Source: Axinella damicornis (lineage: Eukaryota; Porifera; Demospongiae; Axinellida; Axinellidae). Taken from it: a stretch of 64,000 bases of DNA. Both the position numbers and the translations under genes were made by a program. Each line of letters begins with the position of its first letter. Within the stretch, counting starts at the first letter, position 1. Shown piece after piece: positions 35,981 through 44,642 of the stretch. The notes below the pieces were generated by a model. It searched no databases. It had not been told where the DNA came from and was given only the letters and a program-made list of their open reading frames with translations. The DNA lies in assembly GCA_963931865.1 (NCBI GenBank), contig OZ007518.1, forward strand, positions 9,972,361-10,036,360, given 5' to 3'.

Positions 35981-36998
35981 TGTGTGTGTGTGTGTGTGTA
36001 CACAATTCCCAGTTCGCTCGATCACACTAGTGTAGGCATTGTGCACAATTCCTTCAACAGCTTCTGCTCGACTTCTGTCGCAGAACCTACAGCACACACT
36101 GCCACACAGTTGTGCCCATTGTGATCCTCAGCAGCTGGAAATATCCTATCATCTGCTCTAATCCGGTAGTCACTGCTCAAATGAAATCATCATGATGTCA
36201 TGGCTGTATACAGTTTGAACTAATGGAAGTTGACAGGCCATTTCTCTAACAGCCTGGGAACAAGCTAGAAGGTACTCCGGCAGTCGTACACACTGCACAT
36301 ACGGCCCGTAGAAGTGTTTGCAATTGAATCATCTTCAACCGATGATCTTGCTCCAGATGAGAGGTTGATCACGTGATCACCGCTAGGGTCAAAGGTGATC
36401 ACATTCACCATTTGCACACCTCACCATTAGGAAACGTTTGACCTGTTGAAATCTCATGATCGTTTCCTAAAAGTACCTTCATCACCTGATCCCATACTCT
36501 TCTATGGGCAGTATGCAAGTATGTGGCCAGCCCTACAATCAGAACATTACTATACAGTAATTTATATGGGCTACAGTGTGGCAATAGGGCTAGTATAAAT
36601 ATTGTATACAGATGCTAACGTTCCATTTACAACAGTGCTACCTGCCATTAGAGACAGAACTTTACCATCTAATGTATACAGCAGCTAACCACACCCTAAC
36701 CCTCAGCATAGCATACATAATTTCGGCTCTACCAGATTGTCCCATTCGTGCATATTGAAACCAAAAATGAGTTGGCAAAGGTTTGGCCAGTGTGTGAGAG
36801 AGGCACACAGCAGCGTCCATTGCAAACCGCATCACTACCGTACCTGGTTTGCTGAACCAAGTCATCAAGAACACCTTGCAATTGCGTCCTCCCTGAGAGT
36901 CGATACAGAACATTATGGTGACAGTCTGACTACCAACGGAAACCCGTCCACCTCTCACCCGTCGCTTTCCGACGATCTTCTTCCCGCTTCTCGCTCAT
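31599..36998 (-). CDS. LIN37: LIN37 homologue (MuvB/DREAM subunit), ten exons
   Basis: Minus-strand exons 36959-36998, 36026-36086, 35680-35754, 35201-35250, 34407-34472, 32829-32856, 32357-32507, 32223-32251, 31888-32005 and 31599-31688 join in phase at GT-AG borders. They give 235 residues (human LIN37 is about 246). Recognisable parts: start [14 protein letters not shown], the VEQKLLKEL helix, a basic block [14 protein letters not shown], the conserved [20 protein letters not shown] with [11 protein letters not shown], and near the C-terminus [19 protein letters not shown]37 is a core subunit of the nuclear MuvB complex that represses cell-cycle genes in DREAM (family knowledge). Two exons are only 28 and 29 bp. 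The last exon reads through a possible donor (AAG/GTATCAG) to a stop 8 bases on; a further exon cannot be excluded. The first exon lies next to a duplicated RAD52 5' region. Confidence 0.88.
31720..31830. mobile_element. Palindromic TAGTCTCGTTCCCAGACC-type element, 111 bp
   Basis: The arms are complementary (CCCAAACAACC / GGGTTGTTTGGG) around GATTGCTTGCAGTATC / GATACTGGAAGCGATC. It lies in a LIN37 intron. Target flanks are only partly similar. Confidence 0.8.
32047..32170. repeat. Purine-rich G/GGA tract in a LIN37 intron
   Basis: A G homopolymer (about 32047-32071) is followed by irregular GGAGGAGGTGGGGAG repeats. On the minus strand this gives the pyrimidine tract before the LIN37 exon at 31888-32005. 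Confidence 0.8.
32555..32720. repeat. Degenerate AGTATACTG repeats
   Basis: More than ten imperfect units of GTAGTATACTGCAGTATACT-like sequence lie in a LIN37 intron. The motif is self-complementary. Confidence 0.8.
32928..33002. mobile_element. Palindrome, about 75 bp (CTAGCCTCTAGCCCC type)
   Basis: Complementary arms CTAGCCTCTAGCCCCTATCC / GGAGAGGGGCTAGTGGCTAG meet around CGCCCAGCCGGTCA ... TGACCGGCTGGGCG. No clear target duplication. It is similar in shape to, but different in sequence from, the main palindromic family. Confidence 0.65.
33280..34347. mobile_element. Foldback element with nested 340-bp duplication, about 1.07 kb
   Basis: Arms of about 130 bp at 33283-33418 and about 34230-34347 are complementary (GCCAAAACTGG, AATAATGGCACAT, TTGACATG, CAGAAACAGCACTCCTG). 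Between them a unit starting ATCTTGGGCTAGGAAGGAG occurs at 33609 and again at 33946. Each unit itself contains inverted halves (GAAGCTGGGATTTGC and GCGCAATTCCCAGCTT). It sits in the 1.5-kb LIN37 intron. It has no coding capacity. Confidence 0.75.
34495..35130. repeat. 37-bp minisatellite (GGATGAGGGGGAGGAGGGAT)
   Basis: About 12 regular units with a 37-bp period (starts at 34501, 34538, 34575) grade into shorter GGGGAGAGGA repeats. It fills a LIN37 intron and forms the pyrimidine tract before the exon at 34407-34472. It generates long Ser/Pro-rich open frames on the minus strand that are artefacts. Confidence 0.92.
35509..35553. mobile_element. Minimal palindromic element, 45 bp
   Basis: TAGTCTCGTTCCCAGGC to GCCTGGGAACGAGGCTA with a 12-base centre. 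Flanks GAAACATGG and GCTACATGG match at seven of nine positions, consistent with an aged 9-bp duplication. Confidence 0.75.
35761..35999. repeat. (GA)n, (GGGA)n, (GT)n compound microsatellite
   Basis: Purine repeats run from GAGA through GGGA units and back to GAGA, ending in about 20 bases of GT. They lie directly next to the acceptor of the LIN37 exon at 35680-35754. Confidence 0.95.
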
Positions 36999-37147
36999 GT
37001 TGTGCATTCAGAGGCGCTGCACCAGATTCGTAAAAACCGCCATCTTCGATTTCAAAATTTCTGTAAACATTTCGTCTTACGAATAAATAGAATTATGCGC
37101 TTGCAAAAGTTGCAGTATGGTATACTCTATTATCTATGGTTGCAGCT

Positions 37148-37250
37148 AGTCTCGATCTCCCAACCCAAACAACCCCAGCGAAGATCGCTTGCAGTATACT
37201 GCAAGCGATCTTCACTGGGGTTGTTCTGGGTCTGGGAACGAAGTTAGAGG
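37148..37250. mobile_element. Palindromic element with CTTGCAGTATACTGCAAG core
   Basis: The arms AACAACCCCAGCGAAGATCG and CGATCTTCACTGGGGTTGTT flank a perfect central palindrome. The equivalent position in the intact RAD52 upstream region (about 44615-44630) lacks it, giving an empty-site comparison. Confidence 0.82.
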
Positions 37251-37356
37251 ATGAGCATGCAATGAGCCTTCCAGTTTTGGGAAAGTAAGCATAAGCCTTT
37301 CCTGACATACGTCCTGCAATACATGTAAATAACGTTTACTCACAGTTACTATTATC

Positions 37357-37392
37357 TAGTCTCGGTACCAGACTAGTCTGGTACCGAGACTA
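37357..37392. mobile_element. Perfect 36-bp palindrome of the TAGTCTCG type
   Basis: TAGTCTCGGTACCAGACT followed by its exact complement. The paralogous region near 44740 lacks it. No clear duplication flanks it. Confidence 0.7.
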
Positions 37393-37759
37393 ACTCCCAT
37401 TTCACCCTCAATCCTCCTCCAATCCTGCCTCCGTCGAGGAGCAAGCTGCAGTTCAGGCTGCCCTGGAACAGCGGGAGTACATCAGCCAGAGGGCCGGGGC
37501 TGGAGGTCAAAAGGTCATCTAATGCTCAGTGCTCATACCAGAATGGTATTGTGGACCAATTCTGAATGTACACACATGTAGGTTTGTATTTACATTTGAG
37601 TCATTAATCTCTCTCTCCCCCCCCCCCCCCCCCCCCCCTCCTCCTAACGGCTTACACTGAAGGGCACAAGTTAGTCTATCTTGCAAATGAAACACTTTGG
37701 CTTCAAATACGATGGATGGTCACATCATCAGTCACACACAGGTCCATAGGTAACGTAAC

Positions 37760-40345
37760 CATTGTACTACAGTGATTGAAAGGTGCCGACCACAGTTTAT
37801 ATAGCGTAACCTGCTACCCGCCTGTCTAACTACACATTAATATTACGACATCCAACCGCGAGCACCACCAAAACCCATTGGATAGAGGGGTTTGGTGGGT
37901 CATGGCCTGGGTACAGTATCGCTGCAGGAAGCCGGCAACACCACACCCTTCCATAAACCCCACATTTTGATCACCCGCATTTGCTTGGGGGCTGCTAGTT
38001 GGAAGGGGGGTATCTACTTCCAACTATACCCAGACCACTCACGGTGGAGGCGGCCGAAATGCCTCCACCGGATACTAACTACAACAAGGGAGAGGAGGGA
38101 GGGTAAGAAATGCACCCCGTCTTGGTGTCACCAGTAAAACTGCTCAACTGATTGCCACGAGGTGCGCCCACGCAACTCACTGCGCATGCTCACTGATTGC
38201 CACGTGGTGCGCCCATGCAACTCACTGCACATGCTCCGACCACGCCTCAAGGTTCAGCCTGAACCTTGACATTGACCTCCTGTCTCATATTAACCTCGTT
38301 TAATTCTTCAATTAACCTGCATGCCAAAAATATTCTGTTGCGATACTGTTCTGGTTGCAGTTGTGTGTGATACAGATGTGTTTGCTGTTGTGTATCGGTA
38401 CTGCAGCTGCTGCAGATCTGTATCAGATTGTTCTGAACATGCTCATATCAGTTCAGTATAAACCACGAAACCTTCAGAATGCGTACGCTGTATCAGAACT
38501 GTCACAACAGATGTGTTACAGGTATGTAGATAACTGCAGGTCTGTATCAGATCAGCCATGTGACACCACGCCCCCAGGGTTGAGTCTGCATGTGACCAGA
38601 GAATTTGAATTTTGTGAAGCAAAGTTATGGCCTGCTGTTATTGGTGCATTGTCTCAAGGGCTGCCCAGCTAGTTGTGACGGTCATGTTTGGTGGTGCTGT
38701 GTTTGTGAAGTGAGTTTGACTTTAAACTAGACTATACTGTAATTTGGAAACTGCCAAGCTTAAGCATGCTGCATGCTCTTATCTGCAGCACAACTGGTGG
38801 TGATATCACTTCAGATTCTGAGATGGACATGGAGGTATATCTTTTCACCTTAGTCCAGCCTCTCCTTCCAGCTTTCTGGGCTGTGATGCAAGCCTCACTG
38901 GCTTTTAATCACGTGCTGTAAGCTGGTTAGAGATGTAGAGGCTGGAATTTTGTGCTTGTATTCATCACTTTTATATGTCAACTAATAGGACCACTTTGGT
39001 GGAGAAATGTGGTCATTTCAAGCCTACCCTCAAGGTATGGAGAGAAATGCTGTGATGATGAATACTTATAACTTTGCCCGGCCCGTGTCACCCTCATCTT
39101 TTTCTGCTTCAGGCATATCCGGAGTGATGACTATACTGGCCATTCCCATCGGAGGTCAGTGTACAGTGGTGAACTTGCACAAGCAATATACAAGCACTGC
39201 TTGCGCCTTCATGACTGCAAATGTTTCTTTATTTAAGGGTAGAGGTGGAGGAACGACCTGATGTACTATGGCTCGATTAGTTTGTATACTCCCTGCCGAT
39301 AAGGTCTCTCTCTCCCTTGGCAGTCCTGTGCCAAAGATATCCACTTCTACATGAAGGTAAGAATATTTTTACTCATGTTTTTTTTTGCTAGTTCGAAACG
39401 TAATTATACATTTCCTTACACTTTTGCCAAACAGGAGCAGATCAGCATGTCCTTACCTGCTGAGGTACAGATACTACCCAATATCAAAAGCTGTCTCAAG
39501 TATACACGAGTGCAACACCTGTGTTTCCGTGGAGTACCAAACTGGAGCATGAGGACATTTAAGTTGAGAAAGTATGACTGGACAGAGTCTCGTGCCCAAA
39601 CCCACTAGTGGGGTCTGCACGAGGTTTATTGTTTGACGTGGATATTTGGTCCGCCAGGAAGTACATACTTGAAGTTTAGGTAATGGACAGCATGCATATT
39701 TAGCACCTGCCATGGCCGGCCCTAAATAACCCATTTCCCTACTACCTGCCGGACCAATAACCACTTCATTTATTGTTTGAACATAATTATGTATCATTGA
39801 ATTCCATTTTGTATCTCCTTTGGCCTTTGACTGTCCGATAATCTGTTTTCCACGTCAACTTCTTGCTTTTGTCTCATCAGTGCATGGGAGTAATTTAAAT
39901 GAAAATGAGATCATTATGAATCAGATCTGTAGAAAGGCTGACCAGATTCAGAACAGTTTACATATCTGATACAGGTCTGGTTACATTTTGAATCAGAAGC
40001 ATACTTACATTTTGAATCAGGTCATTGCCCATATGTTCTGTTGCACTATACGTCTGCGCATCTGTATCAGAATGTAAACAGATCTGTATCAGAACCGGAC
40101 CGGTTCTGATTCAGAACGTAGGTTTTTGCTGTGTACAGTACCTCGGCTAACTACCATACACCCTTGTGTACACAGAAGCCACTTTAGTATACTCAGGAAG
40201 TGCACTTAGAAGCCACTGTAGTACAAGCCAGTTGTACTACCACCAGCTGTGGAACACAAGCGCCTCGGGCCTCTAATTGAATAACAGCCTCGTGTATTTC
40301 TGATAAACCACAGCAGCTGGTAGTATAACTATAACTTGTACATGT
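37760..40345. other. Extra 2.6-kb segment inside the RAD52-derived duplication
   Basis: Sequence on both sides (37740-37757 and from about 40340) is contiguous in the paralogous region at 45285-45310, so this block was gained here or lost there. The ends carry GTACTACAGTG (37757) and CACTGTAGTAC (40214-40224). Inside are many GATCTGTATCAGA and TTCTGATTCAGAAC motifs. Short exon-like stretches (near 38793-38834, 38990-39034, 39115-39155) have plausible splice sites, but no protein was recognised. A 105-codon frame at 38355-38672 starts with a signal-like hydrophobic stretch. It may be a degenerate mobile element. Confidence 0.4.
38139..38235. repeat. 45-bp tandem duplication
   Basis: The unit ACTGATTGCCACGAGGTGCG (continuing through GCCCACGCAACTCACTGCGC) occurs twice in succession with a few changes. 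Confidence 0.85.
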
Positions 40346-40379
40346 GTGCATCATATTATGGAGTGTGTCTAACATGAAG

Positions 40380-40715
40380 TAGTCTCGTGCCCAGCCGGAA
40401 ACGTGTACGGAATATCCGTCTGGTGACTTTCAGCAACATTCTCGGTCTTCATTGAATATTCATAGCTCAGCTAACCGCCTGAAACCGGACAGAACCGGAA
40501 GTCCTACGCGTGAAATGATATACGTAATTGCAAGATAAATTTGAATTTTCAACAACTTCTCGCTCCTAATAAAGACAAAATTGAATTCTCTACGATTTCA
40601 TTGGCAGTCTGAAATTCCTGCCTAAAAAGTATGAATTTTTAATAAAGACCGAGGCTTCTGCGCAAAGTCGCCAGACCCTCTTTCCCGCGAGGGGTGGGGT
40701 CTGGGCACGAGACTA
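40380..40715. mobile_element. Larger TAGTCTCG-type element, 336 bp, with perfect 9-bp duplication
   Basis: The ends are TAGTCTCGTGCCCAG and CTGGGCACGAGACTA. AACATGAAG flanks it at 40371-40379 and 40716-40724. The paralogous stretch near 45325-45337 has no insert. The interior is not palindromic and has no transposase, so this is a longer internal-sequence form of the same terminal family. Confidence 0.9.
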
Positions 40716-41133
40716 AACATGAAGTGGGTTTACTGTACAGTGTTAAGGTGTGGGTTGTTAATGGGCTGTTATTGGTCTGGTTGTGACGGTCTCCCATTCT
40801 CATCTGCACACTAACTGTCCTCCGACAACTGCTGGTAGCTACACTCTGTGATTACTTGGGGATTCGCATAGACTATGACAGCACCAAGACACACTTATGC
40901 AATCTTATGACTCTATTCATACAGCTTACAGAGACTTAGCTACCGGATCCATAACATGTGCCTATACAGGTTGTGCAGGTGCAATAACAGGTGGCAAGTA
41001 CAGTCCGTCAACAAGCCCAGTCAGACTGTAGACAGCACATGACAATTCTCTGACACCTCTCAGGCAAACATTGCTCCCTCAGTGAAATCATAAAACACCA
41101 ACAAAGTAACAACTTACGAAACAAATACAATTG

Positions 41134-42483
41134 CTACTTTGAACATTGTTTAATAAGCCATTCTGCTTCCTTTTGCACATAACAGGAATACCCTGGGTGC
41201 TTACGCTGGAACACTTTCAAAGCATATTGATGATAACTTCCACCTCCCAGGAGGATGGCACACTTGGCTTCAGTAACTATGTTCCTTTGCAGTGAGCCAA
41301 TGTACGCATTATTCATTGTTCCACTAACATTCACAAGTCTCCGTTCTATCTCATCATAATCTACGCCGTAAGAGCTCAGAAACTCCTCCTGAAGCTCATC
41401 ACCGTTCACGAGGTGTGGATCAGTAATAGCCATGTTGCTTCCATACCGGCCAAAATCAAATGACCAGAAAGTTGAAGTAATGTTGTGCTTTTTGGCTGTT
41501 TCTTTGTACAGCTTCGTCACTACACCAACACATCCTCGGACATCAAATCGCCCAACAAGCTTTTTAGTCACACGTTCAAATCGAACCATGACAGCAATGT
41601 AGTTTTGTTTCTCCAAATGTGTGTCTATATACAGCTGTGTTTCATGCTTTATTTTCAAACTTGGTTGTGCAAATTTGATGTATTCATTGTGCTGACCTCG
41701 ACCACAACGTGCTAAATTGAAAGCAAGCCGATCCACTGGAGCCCCTAAACCCCGCCACAGTGAAATCACTACAGTTACATTAGATGTGTATTCACCCAGA
41801 ACAGCAGAATTGAACTTCTTCCAAGGCATACCTTCATACTTCTTGGTGTAAATACAGACTTCCCGAACAACCTCAAACCCATGCACATTGAATCCCTTGT
41901 ACTTGTTGATTTCTTTAGGTGAGCATTCTGACACAGAGCCGTACCATTTGACGTTAGCAGAAGCATAAACTAGGTACACCATCACCACCTGCCGTGGAGC
42001 AGTGCGTAAGAAGTCATCCCATTTCACAAGCGTAGAAAAGTCATGGTCATTTGAATACTTCCTCCACACTCCGTCATCGAACATATCAGACATCCTCACC
42101 ACTTCCATTCCAAAGTTCAAGGTGCCATTTTCTACCAGTGACTGCGGAAGTCCAATCTCTGCTCCGATCAAGAAGTGTTCAGGTACAGTCATGTTCATAG
42201 TCCTAGCCCAACACTGCAAGCTCATCACATTCACAACACCACTAGTTTGGTCCCAGAACCTGTAACTAAGAACATACCCAGCACTCTGAGCAAGCGGCTC
42301 ACCCTCGGCTGCTATATGTGCGGGGAGAGTCGAGCGCATTGCCTTTTGTTCATAGAGCCGTAAAGTTGGTCTCCATCCAGCTTTGAGTACCAATATCACA
42401 AATGCAGTAATAAACACTATTATAAACAGACAGTATGTCATTTTAAACTTCTGTAAGGAGATACCCATTGTCTTCAAGACCAC
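41134..42483 (-). CDS. Type II membrane protein, glycosyltransferase-like
   Basis: A single-exon frame of 449 residues. A short cytoplasmic N-terminus is followed by a hydrophobic anchor (about 17-34, YCLFIIVFITAFVILVL), then a stem and a large globular region with several N-X-S/T sites (NMT, NGT, NVT, NVS), as in Golgi enzymes. The segments NYIAVMVRFERV and ECAILLGGG-like (AKCAILLGGGSYHQYAL) resemble the nucleotide-sugar-binding part of fucosyltransferase-type folds, but I cannot assign a CAZy family. The ATG at 42483 opens MVLKTMGIS; Met6 is an alternative start. The 26 bases upstream are a tandem duplicate (CTTCAAGACCACCGTGACCG). It lies between the broken and intact RAD52 copies and lacks introns. 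Confidence 0.7.
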   Translation of the reverse strand: MVLKTMGISLQKFKMTYCLFIIVFITAFVILVLKAGWRPTLRLYEQKAMRSTLPAHIAAEGEPLAQSAGYVLSYRFWDQTSGVVNVMSLQCWARTMNMTVPEHFLIGAEIGLPQSLVENGTLNFGMEVVRMSDMFDDGVWRKYSNDHDFSTLVKWDDFLRTAPRQVVMVYLVYASANVKWYGSVSECSPKEINKYKGFNVHGFEVVREVCIYTKKYEGMPWKKFNSAVLGEYTSNVTVVISLWRGLGAPVDRLAFNLARCGRGQHNEYIKFAQPSLKIKHETQLYIDTHLEKQNYIAVMVRFERVTKKLVGRFDVRGCVGVVTKLYKETAKKHNITSTFWSFDFGRYGSNMAITDPHLVNGDELQEEFLSSYGVDYDEIERRLVNVSGTMNNAYIGSLQRNIVTEAKCAILLGGGSYHQYALKVFQRKHPGYSCYVQKEAEWLIKQCSK

Positions 42484-42621
42484 CGTGACCGTCTTGTCTT
42501 CAAGACCACCGTGACCGTCTTGTCTTCAATTCGTTCTTTCACAGCAAGGGACTAGTCTGGCGCAGCCACGTGGAGGAGGGTCTGGAATCAAACATCTACT
42601 TAGCATTCATGAATACATTTT

Positions 42622-43018
42622 AGGGATACTCGTGCGCCCGCCGTGCGAAATGTATTGGGAAATGCATACTTAAGCTCGCTAACCAAGAATCTCTGGTATG
42701 AACAGCGTGAGCAACTTGATTCTAGCGGTGGAGGTGCACTGTCACAAGGTGCAGGGCATGACGGAAGCTTTTTACCATACGCTGTATAGCCGTGCAAAAA
42801 CGAGCAGTTCAGTTCGCCAAAAAGCCGTATTTACCGCTTTTCTCAAGCGAGACAGCAGATAAATTTGCCAGGGATTATACCATCGAAAAAAGCTTCCGTC
42901 ATGCCCTGCACCTTGTGACAGCGCACCTCCACCGCCAGAATCAAGTTGCTCACGCTCTTCCGAAGTTCGTACTCGAGATTTTTGGTACATTCCACACGGC
43001 GCGCGCGCGAGTATCCCG
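42622..43018. mobile_element. Long-arm inverted repeat element, about 397 bp
   Basis: Arms of about 150 bp, from GGGATACTCGTGCGC and TGTGAGC...GGTGCAGGGCATGACGG to their complements ending GCGCGAGTATCCC, surround a spacer of about 90 bp. It has no coding content. Confidence 0.85.
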
Positions 43019-43396
43019 TACAAGCTAGCCCTTCGCTTTCTCCAGTGCGCGATCGCTTTCAGTATGCGCGCGCGGAGAAGTAAGGTCTAGAAACTTTGGA
43101 CCACTTTACTCGGTATGAAAGAATGCAATTAAGCTTACAACATGTCCGTTTACGTCACAATATTCCAATTAGTGCAACTGCAGTCAGTCGATTCCGGCCC
43201 GCTAACCTCGTTGGCTGTTTGTACTTCTGTCTGTTTGGTCGTTGTGCAGGAGAACAACAATCGCAGGCAACTACAGACAGTCCTCAACGCTTGTACCGAG
43301 CGATTTGAAAGATCACCACGTGACAGCTGCAATCTGATTGGCTCTACCCGATTTCGAGTAGAGCCCAAGCAAAGTGGTCCAAAGTTACCAAAGTTA

Positions 43397-43465
43397 GCCT
43401 CGTTCCCAGGCTCTCCCACGCGCGAACAAAAATTCTCTTTTTCCCGTGCGGTCACGTGAGTCGAT
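43397..43465. mobile_element. Left end of a TAGCCTCGTTCCCAGG-type element
   Basis: The first 40 bases match the left end of the 585-bp element at 56903 (both contain GGCTCTCCCACGCGCG). No matching right end was located, and the TGGACT-repeat element begins immediately after. Confidence 0.5.
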
Positions 43466-44137
43466 CCTGTTGGTGCAAAACCTGGACTCTGGACTCTGGA
43501 CTGGACCGTGGACTGGACTCTGGACTGCATTTTGGACTGGATTTTGGACTGGATATTGGACTTTACTTCGTACGCATGGCCCTGAAGGCATGTCAGAGGT
43601 CGCTATATCTCTGTCTCAGTGGATTCCTATGGGAACCTAAGTGGGGACGACGTGGAGTAGCTACCCTGAGATCTGCTGGTGGAGGCTGGGGCTCTATCCT
43701 ACAGGATTATTTCTGCTGGAGCAAATATCGGCAATCTGGTCGTTCCTGGCATGCAGAACAGAGTGTGTGCCGTTGATTGTTATGCAGTTTGCTGTCTGGG
43801 TGAGCTACCAGACTGATTTCGTGTCTGTGATGACGACATTGTGCGTTAAGTTCTCTGCTGACGATGGGCTCTATCCTACGGGATTATTTCTACGGATATC
43901 AGACAATATCAGAACCCTGGTCACTTGATGGAAGTGAAACAGAGCGTGCTAGCTGTTGAGCTTGAACTAAGCTTGAACCAACTGATCATGTGTGTGTGTT
44001 GTATTTGTTGTGGACCAGCTTGGTCTTCTGTATGCCTTCTGGGCCATGAATGATTGAGTCCAATATCCAGTCCAAAATGCAGTCCAGAGTCCAGTCCACG
44101 GTCCAGTCCAGAGTCCAGAGTCCAGGTTTTGCACTGA
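43466..44137. mobile_element. Element with terminal inverted repeats made of TGGACT satellites
   Basis: Both ends hold about 75-90 bp of GCAAAACCTGGACTCTGGAC and further TGGACT-type repeats in inverted orientation, with only an 18-base difference (one extra TGGACTGGATTT unit at the left). The interior of about 500 bp contains two copies of GGGCTCTATCCTACGGGATT-like sequence. No transposase is evident. It has a foldback-type structure. Confidence 0.8.
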
Positions 44138-44318
44138 CCCAAATTCGAGGGGCAAGCCCGCTAGGCTAGGATTCAACCATAGTCGCAGCGCGACAAAAAT
44201 CACAGAGTCGGTAGACTCTGTATGTAGGGATACGACGTACACGCAATAAAATTTCTCCAAATCTCAGAAACGGTACACTTATAGCGTACAGTCCCCATGG
44301 CCAGTCCCCTATTATGGC

Positions 44319-44371
44319 TAGCCTCGTTCCCAGGCTCTCGTTCTCGGAACGAGAGCCTGGGAACGAGGCTA
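44319..44371. mobile_element. Palindromic element, 53 bp
   Basis: TAGCCTCGTTCCCAGGCTCT to AGAGCCTGGGAACGAGGCTA is an almost perfect inverted repeat. Flanks TATTATGGC (44310-44318) and TATTATTGC (44372-44380) match at eight of nine positions. Confidence 0.85.
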
Positions 44372-44642
44372 TATTATTGCCACGTACTAGTATTCGCGCG
44401 ATTCCTGACTAGAATACTGGTAGATTCCCGTATTCTTGCACATGCGCAGTGTAACTAAGGTAACGTAGGGCACAAAAAAGTTGGTGTCAGCATTATTGCT
44501 CTCGGAGAAATATCGCCCTGAATCGGTGATTGACTTTTCTCACCTCGCGATGTTTCAAAATTTCTGTAAACATTTCGTCTTACGAATAAATAGAATTATG
44601 CGCTTGCAAAATTGCAGCTGCAGCTGAGGTCGAGGATGAGCA

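Larger units (their letters stand above)
37010..37760 (+). pseudogene. Broken partial copy of the RAD52 5' region
   Basis: The segment parallels 44546-45300. It contains the upstream block TTTCTGTAAACATTTCGTCT, a short exon-like start (ATGAGCCTTCCAGTTTTGGG plus a GTAAGC donor), the exon-2 homologue (GAGGAGCAAGCTGCAG ... GGTCAAAAG) missing the LGP codons, and an exon-3 homologue in which added bases break the frame (ACACTTTGGCTTCAAATACG). Palindromic elements have inserted into it (37148-37250 and 37357-37392). No later RAD52 exons follow. It begins only about 12 bases from the LIN37 start codon. Confidence 0.82.

Noticed and set aside
35642..36124. Open frames rich in Leu/Ser/Pro or Glu/Gly/Arg
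   Set aside because: Produced by the GA/GGGA/GT microsatellite; the only supported coding parts are LIN37 exons at 35680-35754 and 36026-36086.
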